Shown here one piece after another: positions 1-8,195 of a stretch of 54,366 bases of DNA. Origin of the DNA: Laspinema palackyanum D2a. GTDB taxonomy: Bacteria > Cyanobacteriota > Cyanobacteriia > Cyanobacteriales > Laspinemataceae. The stretch is from assembly GCA_025370845.1 (NCBI GenBank), contig JAMXFF010000048.1, positions 1 through 54,366 of the forward strand, written 5' to 3'. The first letter of the stretch is position 1. The number at the start of each line of letters is the position of its first letter. Made by a program: the position numbers and the translations under genes. A model generated the notes under the pieces. That model saw only the letters and a list, made by a program, of their open reading frames with translations, made no database searches and was not told where the DNA came from.

Positions 1-74
1 GTTACTACGAACGAAGAGAACGACTGAAGTCGTTACTACGAACGAAGAGAACGACTGAAGTCGTTACTACGAAC
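1..74. repeat. Short palindromic repeat array, left end
   Basis: Three copies of a unit carrying AACGACTGAAGTCGTTAC sit with a period of about 31 bp (unit starts near 1, 32 and 63). This is the reverse complement of the family found at 13139, 18931, 29012-29066 and 54161-54366. The core folds as AACGACT and AGTCGTT arms around a two-base centre. The array runs off the left edge of the window. Confidence 0.85.
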
Positions 75-130
75 ATCTCGATGGCGGTCCTCCCCATCTT
101 CTGCCATCCAAGGTAGAGCATCAATGTAGC

Positions 131-155
131 GTAGGGTGGGCATTGCCCACCCTAC
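131..155. repeat. Perfect inverted repeat (GTAGGGTGGGCA arms)
   Basis: Two 12-bp arms, GTAGGGTGGGCA and TGCCCACCCTAC, are separated by one base. It lies 12 bp beyond the stop codon of the lipoprotein gene and could act as a transcript end on the minus strand, although no T-run follows. As I recall, similar GTAGGGTGGGCA palindromes are widespread in cyanobacterial spacers, so it may simply be a dispersed repeat. Confidence 0.7.
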
Positions 156-167
156 AGATAACTAAAT

Positions 168-1040
168 TTAACGGCGGCGTCTTGTGCCACCGCCTGAGCG
201 CCGGGGGGCCGATCGCGCTGGAGAAGAGGAACCCCCACTCCCAAAACTGCCACGACGGGGAGTGGAACTGCCGGATGAGTTGGAGGCAGGGCGTTGTAGG
301 TTGCTACCACCGACGCCGGACCCGCTAGGACGAGAGTTCGTAGTTCCCGAGGAGGGACGATTGACATTACTGGGATTCGATCGCACCCGACCCGTTGTCC
401 GCAATTGGTTCTGGCGATTTTGAACCGCTGGGGGTGGAGATTGGTAGCGGTTGCTATATTGCTGGACCGCTTGCTGATAGGAGTTGCCATAGCCGCCATA
501 ACCTGTCATGACGACCCCAGGTTGATACATCGGGGGAACGTAATAGCGAGGAGTAAACAAGGCGTTGGCGACCATTTGTCCAGCGATCGCACCGGCAAAG
601 GGAGTCCAGAAGCTAGATTGCTGGCGAACAATTACCGTTTCCGGTTGGCCGGTTTGCGGGTTGGGTTGGGTTTCGGTTACTGCGTGAATATATTCAATTT
701 TGAAGTCTTCCGTCAAATGTAGGGACGCTTGACCCGACTCTACTTGAAGGTAACTTTTTTGACCGGCAGAAATTTCTTCCGGGGTTAAACTCGCCATCGG
801 CAAATCATCGGTGCTATAGACCGAAGGGGAGGCATTGAGCAAAAACAGGCTATATTCGCCGTTGGCATCGTTATAACTGGCCTGCTGGACGGGATAGCGA
901 CCGTCAGCCATTCGGGTTGGGGTGACGGAGGTGCTAGGGTTGGGTGCGCTGTAGGAAGACGAACCTGTACTGGTGCTACAGGCGGTGGTGGTCCAACAGA
1001 GCATGAATACCATTAAGACTGGGATTAGTTTGCGGAACAT
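168..1040 (-). CDS. Putative lipoprotein, low-complexity C-terminus
   Basis: The 290-residue product begins with a short basic segment, a hydrophobic stretch and then TTTAC at residues 17-21, which fits a lipobox with Cys21 as the lipidated residue, so an envelope lipoprotein is inferred. Residues 40-130 look folded and contain a conserved-looking block (EEISAGQKSYLQVESGQ). Around 145-170 there is a Gly/Ala-rich hydrophobic patch followed by a Tyr/Pro/Gln-rich region. The last 90 residues are Ser, Gly, Pro and Asn rich and end in four arginines. I do not recognise a family or function. It is the last of a run of four minus-strand genes, 115 bp after the DUF1517-like gene. Confidence 0.75.
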   Translation of the reverse strand: MFRKLIPVLMVFMLCWTTTACSTSTGSSSYSAPNPSTSVTPTRMADGRYPVQQASYNDANGEYSLFLLNASPSVYSTDDLPMASLTPEEISAGQKSYLQVESGQASLHLTEDFKIEYIHAVTETQPNPQTGQPETVIVRQQSSFWTPFAGAIAGQMVANALFTPRYYVPPMYQPGVVMTGYGGYGNSYQQAVQQYSNRYQSPPPAVQNRQNQLRTTGRVRSNPSNVNRPSSGTTNSRPSGSGVGGSNLQRPASNSSGSSTPRRGSFGSGGSSSPARSAPRRSGGGTRRRR

Positions 1041-1155
1041 GGCGGAGGTAATGCATGAAATGGATTCAAGTCAAGATTCACCGGACCGAGTTGCTCAGTC
1101 CGGTTGCTCTTTTCTTGATTGTAAGAGAAGACTATTTTGGATGACAGGTGGGGTT

Positions 1156-1743
1156 TTACAGAGGGATGAGTTCGGGAAAATACTCAACGATTTGGTCTTC
1201 GGTGAGTTCTTCCCCGATCGCCGCTGGTGAAAAGTGGATTTGAATGCCGCGCAGCCGCTCTTGGTAATGCAGGGCGATCGCGGCTTTGAGACCCGCCTGT
1301 AACGCTTCCACGTTAGAGAGGTCGGTTTCCAGTTCCGGGACTTCTCCCTCTGCCGCTAAGGTGATCATGACCACGACATTGCGAGTCACCGGGAGAGAGA
1401 GGGGTTCCTCTGCTGAGTCTGCTAACCGCGCTTCACTGCCATATCGAGCAGCAGAGTCGGTAAATAGCTCGGTCCAATAGTCCCCAGCTTCCCCTTCGTC
1501 CCAGACCACATCCCCTTCATTGGCGGCAGATCGCCAATAGTCATCGTAGCGCAAGAGACTTTCGGTGATTTCTACCAGGGCCTCCCCGAGGGTTTCCAGG
1601 TCTCCATCGCTATCGAGTACGGGTCGGATGCCTTGGTTGAGTACACCCAACAGGGGGGCCACGTCATTCCCGGCGAGATGGAGAAAGATTCGGGAGACGA
1701 CGAACCGGGAACGGCCCATCATTTTTTTAAAGCGATCGCGCAT
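1156..1743 (-). CDS. DUF1517-like protein
   Basis: The 195-residue product has a C-terminal half resembling the DUF1517 family: a strand LPVTRNVVVMITLAAEGEVP at about residues 115-134, then a helix with DLSNVEALQAGLKA, a strand IQIHFSP, and a final ELTEDQIVEYFPELIPL. The ending in acidic residues plus YPxL is typical of cyanobacterial and plastid members as I remember them. No signal peptide or obvious membrane segment is visible, unlike many longer DUF1517 proteins. The role of the family is not established. It is co-directional with the pentapeptide genes upstream (119-bp gap) and the lipoprotein downstream. Confidence 0.7.
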   Translation of the reverse strand: MRDRFKKMMGRSRFVVSRIFLHLAGNDVAPLLGVLNQGIRPVLDSDGDLETLGEALVEITESLLRYDDYWRSAANEGDVVWDEGEAGDYWTELFTDSAARYGSEARLADSAEEPLSLPVTRNVVVMITLAAEGEVPELETDLSNVEALQAGLKAAIALHYQERLRGIQIHFSPAAIGEELTEDQIVEYFPELIPL

Positions 1744-1862
1744 AAGTCTCGATTGGCAAATAAACTCAGAAAAGTAGGGTATAAAAACTCGACTCCCTTC
1801 CGGTTGTCAGGTTTTTTCTTAAAAATTATATACCCCTTCTATTTTACGAAAAAAACGAGCGA

Positions 1863-3425
1863 TTAACTGTCGAGATAGTAAAATCCATCAATAAATTCCA
1901 CTAAATGATTAATGCTGGGTAAAGCAAATTTGGTGGCTTTCATCGTGGTTCCGGTGGCGGTTTTGACCGAACCCGACGGCCCGATGTTGCGTTTTCCAAA
2001 ACTGCCATCATAATAGACTTGAAGACTTTGGTCGCTGGAATTAGTCAGCAAGACTTGGGTGGGGGATTCAAAAAAGTTGTAGTTATCGCTGGGGGTCAGG
2101 GTAACCGGAGGGATTTGAAGGTCATTGACCCCATGAATGGTTTGACTGAGGGCGGTACTCAGTTGTTTAATTTGTTTAATCGCCTCCATGCTGTGACTGT
2201 TAATCGCATAAGCTTGTAGCATTTTCATTAAGGTGATGATATTTTTCTGAGTAGAGATGGCATTTTTAAAGGGGATAATGCCAATATAAGCGATGGGAAA
2301 AATATCGCGATCGCTATCAATTTTAAAAACCAATTCGGTGCGGCGGTAGCCTACATTAATACTGGGAGGATGAGGCATCATTTCCCCTTGACTGGCAATT
2401 TGATGGTAAACCTGAGCTAAGGATTGATTGGCCTCATGAGTTAAGGGAGCATCGATGATAATCCTAACCGTTGGGGGGGTTTGATTAAAAAATTTTTTAG
2501 CTTCTTCGGCGGAAAAACGATAGATTTGAGTGCGATCGCCATGAGGACTCAAGTCAACCCACTCGCAAGTAATCCCTTCAGTTTTGAGGTTGTAGCGGGA
2601 AACGCCGTAGAGTTTTGCGCCGGTTAGAGTCGCGCCACTGAGGTCCGCACCCACCCACTCCACCCGGATTAAATTAGATTGGGTCAAATCCGCATGGACG
2701 AAACTGGAATTCATCAGATTTGCGTTACTTAAGTCCCCTCCCAGCAAGTTGGCTCCGCTGAGTTTTGCGTCACTTAAGTCAGCCCAACGGAGATTGGCTC
2801 CACTTAAATCCGCCCAACGGAGATTGGCCCCACTGAGATTGGCCCCACTGAGATTGACCCGACTGAGGTTGGCGTGGCGGAGTTCTGCCTCGGTCAGGTC
2901 GGAACCACTGAGTTCGGACCGGCTCAGGTCCGTCCCGCTTAATGTTGCCCGTTCCAGATTGGAGCTTGTCAGGTTCGTTCCCCGCATATCGGCTTCACTT
3001 AAGTTAGAACCACTCAGATTCACTTGTCGGAGTTTAGCCTCTCGTAAATCAGCTCCGCTGAGGTTAGCCTCGCTTAAGTTGGCTCGACTGAGTTCAGCGC
3101 GCACTAATTCGGCGCGAATCAAAGCCGCTTGAATCAACTCTGCACCGCTGAGGTTAGCGCGGACCAGGTTGGCGACATTGAGGATGGCGCCATTGAGCTT
3201 GGCCTTACTGAGATTGGCCCCACTCATGCGAGCCACATTGAGTTTGGCACCCGTGAGGTCCGCCTCACTGAGATTGGCTCCGCTGAGATTGGCAATACTG
3301 AGGGTGGCGTTACTGAAGTTTGCGCCGCTGAGATTGGCTCGACTGAGATTAATTTCGGTCAGGTCCATCCCCGAAAAGTCTCTTTCTCCTGCTGCATATT
3401 TTTTGATAATATCCTCGGCTTGCAT
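1863..3425 (-). CDS. Pentapeptide-repeat protein A with C-terminal domain
   Basis: The 520-residue protein has a short helical leader (residues 1-15, QAEDIIKKYAAGERDF) followed by about 55 consecutive A(N/D)LSX pentapeptides, roughly residues 18-290, which fold as a right-handed quadrilateral beta-helix in this superfamily. The DNA shows the matching 15-bp periodicity. A non-repetitive C-terminal region of about 220 residues follows, starting near CEWVDLSPHGDRTQIYRF, and is shared with the gene directly upstream. The function is unknown; such helices are usually protein-interaction scaffolds. It is the second of two tandem paralogues, 147 bp apart. It lacks a signal peptide, so it is probably cytoplasmic. 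Confidence 0.9.
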   Translation of the reverse strand: MQAEDIIKKYAAGERDFSGMDLTEINLSRANLSGANFSNATLSIANLSGANLSEADLTGAKLNVARMSGANLSKAKLNGAILNVANLVRANLSGAELIQAALIRAELVRAELSRANLSEANLSGADLREAKLRQVNLSGSNLSEADMRGTNLTSSNLERATLSGTDLSRSELSGSDLTEAELRHANLSRVNLSGANLSGANLRWADLSGANLRWADLSDAKLSGANLLGGDLSNANLMNSSFVHADLTQSNLIRVEWVGADLSGATLTGAKLYGVSRYNLKTEGITCEWVDLSPHGDRTQIYRFSAEEAKKFFNQTPPTVRIIIDAPLTHEANQSLAQVYHQIASQGEMMPHPPSINVGYRRTELVFKIDSDRDIFPIAYIGIIPFKNAISTQKNIITLMKMLQAYAINSHSMEAIKQIKQLSTALSQTIHGVNDLQIPPVTLTPSDNYNFFESPTQVLLTNSSDQSLQVYYDGSFGKRNIGPSGSVKTATGTTMKATKFALPSINHLVEFIDGFYYLDS

Positions 3426-3572
3426 AGATGGTATTCCTGTGAAGAAAGTGTTGATGGGTTAGTGGGGTACGTGTTCAGGGGAGCCTGGAGGCCAAAATTA
3501 GAAAAACAACACAGATGGAAGAGGGGAGAAAACAGAGACTGTCAGAATAGTGATCGCCATTGAGAAGATGTT

Positions 3573-5111
3573 TTATTTCTGGGATATGGCATTGGAGGAA
3601 AAGTGCAAGCCTTTGATAAAATTAACCAGCAAGTTGACTGGGGGTAGAGAAAAATTGGGACTAGAAACAACGGGTCCAGTAGGCACGCCGTTATTGCCGA
3701 GGGCGATGTTAACCAACCGTTTCCCAAAATTGGGATTGTGATGGACATCTAAGGTGCGATCGCCGGAATTAGTCAACACCGTTTGCGTAGGAGATTGGAA
3801 GAACTTTCCCCGTTGAACAATTCGAGAAAAGGTCTGGGAGTTTTTAATTTCCTTGACCTTTTCTCGGGCATTATTGAGCAACCTAGAAATTTCTTCAGAT
3901 TCAATCATATCAACTAAATGCTCCAGATTCTCTTGGGTTACCCCTGCATCTTTGAAGGGGAGAATCGCCACATAAGCTGTAGAGAACAATAACAGATCAT
4001 TGCCGATTTTAAAGCTGAGTTTGGTGCGCCGGGAACTCACTTCAATATTGGGCGGTTCGATTAAGTCAGGATAGCGATGGGCGATTTGATGGTAGGCCAA
4101 GGCTAAGGCTAAATGAGCATCTTGGTCGAGGGCCGCATCAATGAGCAGGTCCACCGTGGGTAGAGTTTGATGAAAAAAGGTTTCCGAGGTTTCTGGGGTA
4201 AAGCGGTAGACTTGAGTGCGATCGCCATTGGGACTCAGATCCAGCCACTCGCAGATAATCCCTTCGGTTTTCAAACCAAACCGAGACACCCCATGCAGTT
4301 TGGCTCCGGTTAAGGTTGCACCGGAAATATCCGCTCCCGTCCAGTCCACTTGGATCATATTGGCGTAGGTCAAATCCGCGTACACCAAGCTCGCATCCAA
4401 TAAATTGGCTTGACTCAAGTCGGCACCTCGGAGGTTAGCGCCGCTCAATTTAGCCCCACTGAGGTCCGCACCTCGCAAGTTCGCCTCACTTAAATCCGCC
4501 CAACGCAAATTAGCTCCAGAAAGGTCTACTCCCATGAGCTTGGTATGAGACAGATCGGCTTGGCGCAACTCACAATTTCTGAGGTTGGCTCCACTGAGGT
4601 CCGCACCGCTGAGGTTCGTCTCTCTTAAATTGGCCTGTTCCAGATTCGCCCCCATTAAAGAGGCTCCTCTCATGTCCGCTTCACTGACATTGGCGCTGAC
4701 TAGATAGGCTTGTCGGAGTTTCGCTTCCCGGAGGTTGGCCCCATTGAGGTCCGCTTGGGTGAGGTTTGCTCCACTGAGTTCGGCACGCATGAGTTCGGCG
4801 CGGATCAACGAGGCTTGAATTAACAGGGTTCCGCGTAGATCCGCCCGCACTAAGTTGGCAACATTGAGGTCCGCTCCATTGAGATTGGCTCCACTCAGGT
4901 GAGCGCTGTTGAGTTTCGCAACATTAAGCTTGGCATGGCTGAGATTGGCTCCAGTGAGGTCAGCACCGCTAAGATTGGCAATACTCAGGTTGGACCCACT
5001 TAGGTTGACTTCGCTAAGATTAACTTGACTGAGATTGACTTCAGTCAGCATAACCCCAGGAAAGTCTCTGGCACCAGCTAGATATTTTTTGATTAGTTCT
5101 TCAGCTTCCAT
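3573..5111 (-). CDS. Pentapeptide-repeat protein B, paralogue of A
   Basis: The 512-residue protein has the same design as its downstream neighbour: leader (EAEELIKKYLAGARDF), a long A(D/N)LXX pentapeptide block to about residue 285, and a C-terminal domain beginning CEWLDLSPNGDRTQVYRF. Conserved landmarks in both tails include a block around LALAYHQIA/LAQVYHQIA, a strand with RRTKLSFKI/RRTELVFKI, AYVAILPFKDA/AYIGIIPFKNA, and a final FFQSPTQTVLTNS/FFESPTQVLLTNS. The pair clearly arose by tandem duplication and has since diverged. The function is unknown. It is the first gene of the minus-strand run; a promoter should lie in the 628-bp spacer upstream. Confidence 0.9.
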   Translation of the reverse strand: MEAEELIKKYLAGARDFPGVMLTEVNLSQVNLSEVNLSGSNLSIANLSGADLTGANLSHAKLNVAKLNSAHLSGANLNGADLNVANLVRADLRGTLLIQASLIRAELMRAELSGANLTQADLNGANLREAKLRQAYLVSANVSEADMRGASLMGANLEQANLRETNLSGADLSGANLRNCELRQADLSHTKLMGVDLSGANLRWADLSEANLRGADLSGAKLSGANLRGADLSQANLLDASLVYADLTYANMIQVDWTGADISGATLTGAKLHGVSRFGLKTEGIICEWLDLSPNGDRTQVYRFTPETSETFFHQTLPTVDLLIDAALDQDAHLALALAYHQIAHRYPDLIEPPNIEVSSRRTKLSFKIGNDLLLFSTAYVAILPFKDAGVTQENLEHLVDMIESEEISRLLNNAREKVKEIKNSQTFSRIVQRGKFFQSPTQTVLTNSGDRTLDVHHNPNFGKRLVNIALGNNGVPTGPVVSSPNFSLPPVNLLVNFIKGLHFSSNAISQK

Positions 5112-5739
5112 CGGGGCACCCTGAGAACAGCGGGACTTTACGGTGATAGCAGGCTTGCATTACCATCCTAGCGGAAGAGCGATCGCCATATAGGAAAGTC
5201 CCCGCTTGTGGTACTGCTGAGTCGTTGGGAATCGTTCCCGGGATTGAAAACCACGGGAGGGATTGTTCCATGCAATTGCTAAGGGTTAGGCGATCGCCAT
5301 CCATCACAAAATCACCAAACGCACCAAGGGGGATAACTTCCACCAGAACACCGGGAGATCGACTCACTCTAACATTTTCTGACCCTCAATCTTCCTAATT
5401 TTTCCCAGGGCGATCGACAATTTTAACCCCCATCGGTTATCGGGGCCTTCCACTCACTGTCAACTAACTGTTGAAGAAGGAAAAGATGAAACCGGCGACA
5501 AGTCAAAAAAAAGTAGGAATTGCTGGGTACAGATTTTTAAAGTGCCAATGGGTGAATTATTCCCCGTTAGGGGTAAGGCGATCGCTAACTGCTACTCGGA
5601 TGACTGTATTAGGAAGAGGAGTTTCCCTCCTCCCGGACTGGAGTAATTTGGGTCCCCTCGGGTTTGGGGATTGGCGATGGGATTGAGAAGGAGCCAACTG
5701 GGGTCATAATAAATCGGAATTAGGTATTTAAAAGAGCCG
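5112..5739. other. Divergent spacer upstream of pentapeptide genes and tyrA
   Basis: This spacer separates genes transcribed away from each other and must hold promoters for both. It contains several HIP1 octamers. A minus-strand frame at 5101-5367 overlaps the pentapeptide start and shows no family resemblance; I treat it as non-coding. No clear operator or terminator is visible. Confidence 0.5.
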
Positions 5740-6606
5740 ATGAACGTTGGAATTGTGGGTTTGGGTTTAATTGGAGGTTCCTTGGCGTTGGATTTGCGAT
5801 CGCAGGGACACCGCATTTTAGGGGTGTCCCGTCGTCCACAAACTTGCCAGGAAGCTGTAACGCGCCAAATCGTGGATGAGGCAGATGTAGAGATGACCCT
5901 GATGGCAAACGCCGAAGTGGTATTTATATGCACGCCGATCGCGGCGATCGCCTGGACCGTAGAACGACTTGTCCCCCATCTCAACCCTACCGCTATCATA
6001 ACGGATGTGGGGTCCGTGAAAATGCCTGTAGTCGAAGCAGTGACTCCCTTATGGCCCAACTTTGTCCCAGCGCATCCAATGGCGGGGACAGCAGAAAGCG
6101 GACTGGATGCAGCAGTACCCGATTTATTTGTCGGACGTCCTTATGTGATTACTCCCACGGAGGATACCCCGGATACTGCCGTAGAAACTGTGACCGAGTT
6201 GGCGCGCTCTCTGGGGTCCCAGGTCTACCAATGCAGCCCGGAAGACCATGATTGCGCTGTTGCTTGGATTTCTCATTTGCCGGTGTTCGTTTCGGCGAGT
6301 TTAATATCCGCCTGTCTGAAAGAACCCGAGGCTAATCGGCTGAAATTGGCCCAACAGCTTGCCAGTAGTGGCTTTCGGGATACCAGCCGAGTCGGTGGGG
6401 GCAATCCCGAGTTAGGGGTGATGATGGCGCAGTACAACCGAAAAGAAGTCTTGCGATCGCTCTATGCTTATCGGGATCAACTCAACCAGTTCATCGGGGC
6501 GATCGAGGCAGAAGACTGGAATACCTTGACCCAGGCCCTAGAACAGACCCAACACCATCGTCCATTCTTTGTGGGAACCCCAGACAGCCAGAAGCATTCG
6601 CCATAA
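5740..6606 (+). CDS. tyrA: Prephenate/arogenate dehydrogenase
   Basis: TyrA oxidatively decarboxylates prephenate or arogenate in tyrosine biosynthesis in the cytoplasm. The 288-residue product opens with the Rossmann loop GLGLIGGSLA (residues 6-15), followed by a basic patch SRRP that suggests NADP preference. Family landmarks include FICTPI, ITDVGSVK, the HPMAGTAESGLDAA block with the catalytic-region His, and ISHLPVFVSASL. The length matches the single-domain cyanobacterial form, which is known to prefer arogenate; that preference is inherited from the family rather than read from the sequence. No chorismate mutase or ACT domain is fused. The gene stands alone, with a weak ribosome site before the ATG. 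Confidence 0.95.
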   Translation: MNVGIVGLGLIGGSLALDLRSQGHRILGVSRRPQTCQEAVTRQIVDEADVEMTLMANAEVVFICTPIAAIAWTVERLVPHLNPTAIITDVGSVKMPVVEAVTPLWPNFVPAHPMAGTAESGLDAAVPDLFVGRPYVITPTEDTPDTAVETVTELARSLGSQVYQCSPEDHDCAVAWISHLPVFVSASLISACLKEPEANRLKLAQQLASSGFRDTSRVGGGNPELGVMMAQYNRKEVLRSLYAYRDQLNQFIGAIEAEDWNTLTQALEQTQHHRPFFVGTPDSQKHSP

Positions 6607-7281
6607 CTAGACTCAGGTTCAAACCTAGACCGTTAAGGACCCGAGTGGAGTGGAAATTCCCGGTTCTTTCTTTGAGGGAGTTGTCTCAGAATGGCTGAAA
6701 ATCGGTACAATAGGAAAAAGAAGCTACCTAATTATTCGAGTTGATTAAACCGTCCAGGCACAAAGTTAGGGGTCAGTTACCCAAGTCAGTCCCTCGAACT
6801 GACCCGAACGGGCCAGCCTTGAGGCCCAGCCGACCTCACTGGATCGAGTTCCTAACGGGGCGATCGCAACAGGAGGGGGAAAGACGGCAACCATACCCAC
6901 CCCTAAAAACTGTCGGACGATCCTTCAATCTTAGTTAAAATCCCCTGGTCCACCTAACTTTTGTTCGCCCCCTGTTCAAAATCCCGGCTTTTGTCAATTT
7001 CTCGCTACGATATCCCCCCTCGGCGAGGGCGACATTTAATTTGGATTGTTACATGGCGAGCAATATTGACGGGTTTTCAAGCTACACTGTCAAATTAAAT
7101 CGGTAGCCATGAACCCCGAGGTGGAACAGTTCAACTCAAGCCATGCATTATGGAAACAATCGGAACCCCATCCCGGTCCCACCCTCACTTTGGGGAACTG
7201 GTGCGATCGCCGGGGCATTCTCGCTTTGGTGAGAAATACGATTTAGCAATTGAAAAATTATTTGCTCAGGAGAAGCCACCT
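6607..7281 (+). other. Spacer between tyrA and DUF6679-like gene, with hairpins
   Basis: No convincing gene is present. Two adjacent stems are visible: GGGTCAGTT (6770-6778) with AACTGACCC (6797-6805), and GGGCC (6810-6814) with GGCCC (6823-6827). They could belong to a structured 5' leader or a small RNA, but nothing identifies a known class. The frame at 6741-6938 has no family resemblance. The in-frame segment at 7150-7281 is treated as leader because the real start is at 7282. Confidence 0.4.
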
Positions 7282-7593
7282 ATGCTACACCGCAAGATTT
7301 ATCAATTCTGTTGCGATGGTCGTGAAGTCAGTATTTTCTTGCGGGATCAGCAACGTTGGATTGACGGTGTTCGCATTCTTGACATCGAAGGAGATTTAGT
7401 CACGATCCGCTATGAAACCGATGAAGAAGATGAACTCTCTTCCTGGGAAGAGATGTTTCGCCTCGAAAGCATCGGTGCCGTTAGCCAAAAAATTGCCTGC
7501 GTTTCGCGAGGTAATGTGGAGCCTTTGGTATCAGATGATTGTCCCGAAGCCGAACAAATTCCCAAACGCTCTCCCGACTTGAATCAAGAATAA
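7282..7593 (+). CDS. Conserved cyanobacterial protein (DUF6679-like)
   Basis: The 103-residue product begins MLHRKIYQFCCDGREVSIF. I chose this ATG because AGGAG at 7268-7272 lies nine bases upstream and because the strongly patterned sequence starts here; the same frame extends back to 7150 but that part looks like translated spacer. The core has beta-rich segments with QQRWIDGVRILDIEGDLVTI and a very acidic patch ETDEEDELSSWEEM near residues 45-60. I recall near-identical cyanobacterial proteins listed as DUF6679. The function is unknown. It appears to be single-copy and monocistronic. Confidence 0.8.
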   Translation: MLHRKIYQFCCDGREVSIFLRDQQRWIDGVRILDIEGDLVTIRYETDEEDELSSWEEMFRLESIGAVSQKIACVSRGNVEPLVSDDCPEAEQIPKRSPDLNQE

Positions 7594-7793
7594 TCTCAAC
7601 AGTCGGTTTTGCCTTGAATCCTAACGGTTCCAGGTCATTGGGCGATCGCTGATGTTCAGCAGTACAATAAACCGGGTTTCTGTACAACCCTAATTGAGGT
7701 CATCCCCATTATCGGGTAAGAAACCAGGTTTCTTATCCCCTCCCCCTCTTCTGGATTGAGGCGATCGTTAAAAACCCCTAAAACAACAAATCC

Positions 7794-7840
7794 AAAATCA
7801 TAGCCTTGAGTGCCACTGCGGTACTTAAGGCTATGATTTT
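7794..7840. terminator. Long hairpin, possible bidirectional terminator
   Basis: AAAATCATAGCCTTGAGT at 7794-7811 pairs with ACTTAAGGCTATGATTTT at 7823-7840 with one G-T/A-C type difference, giving an 18-bp stem bordered by A and T tracts on both strands. It lies between convergent genes, which suits a bidirectional terminator. A dispersed palindromic repeat is the alternative. Confidence 0.55.
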
Positions 7841-7846
7841 GTAGTG

Positions 7847-8130
7847 GCGACACCCGGCGGGGGTTTAAACCCCCGCCTAATAGCTAAAGTCGGTTAAAAA
7901 CCGACTAAAAACACTACCCCATCAGACTTCCAGTGGGTTTCAACTGACATCTTACACCAGGCGACACCCGGCGGGGGTTTAAACCCCCGCCTAACTCAAG
8001 TCGGTGGAAACCGACTGAAAACACCACGGGATAAGACTTGCAGTCGGTTTTTAACCGACTTTAGCTATTAGGCGGGTGATTTATCCCCCGCCGGTTGTCG
8101 CTTAAGTTGTTAGTGCGCCAACGTTTAAAC
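7847..8130. repeat. Cluster of GGGGGTTTAAACCCCC-type palindromes
   Basis: The block GCGACACCCGGCGGGGGTTT starts at 7847 and again at 7961, each time followed by AAACCCCCGCCTAA and then a second palindrome of the form AGTCGGTT...AACCGACT. A third copy runs inverted at about 8042-8101, and a fragment with GTTTAAACCCCCGCCGGTTG follows near 8124. The copies differ mainly at the loop and between modules. A related palindrome sits between the two giant kinase genes at 36975-37004. Confidence 0.85.
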
Positions 8131-8195
8131 CCCCGCCGGTTGTTGCAACTTTTTTCAAGAGTAAATTAGGTCTTTAACAACCGGATGCAATAGTC

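Larger units (their letters stand above)
7594..8195. other. Repeat-filled convergent spacer
   Basis: The spacer between two convergent genes contains no gene. It begins with AAACCGGGTTTCT at 7669-7681 and a variant AGAAACCAGGTTTCT near 7720, followed by a long hairpin at 7794-7840 and a cluster of GGGGGTTTAAACCCCC palindromes at 7847-8130, listed separately. Confidence 0.7.

Noticed and set aside
2749-3462. Plus-strand frames rich in Leu, Ala and Arg
   Set aside because: They are antisense readings of the 15-bp pentapeptide periodicity.
5101-5367. 88-codon minus-strand gene
   Set aside because: It overlaps the start of the pentapeptide gene, has no ribosome site and shows no recognisable feature.
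6617-6640. tRNA T-loop (GGTTCAAACC), also GGTTCAAATTT near 48863
   Set aside because: No acceptor stem, anticodon arm or D-loop can be paired around either site.
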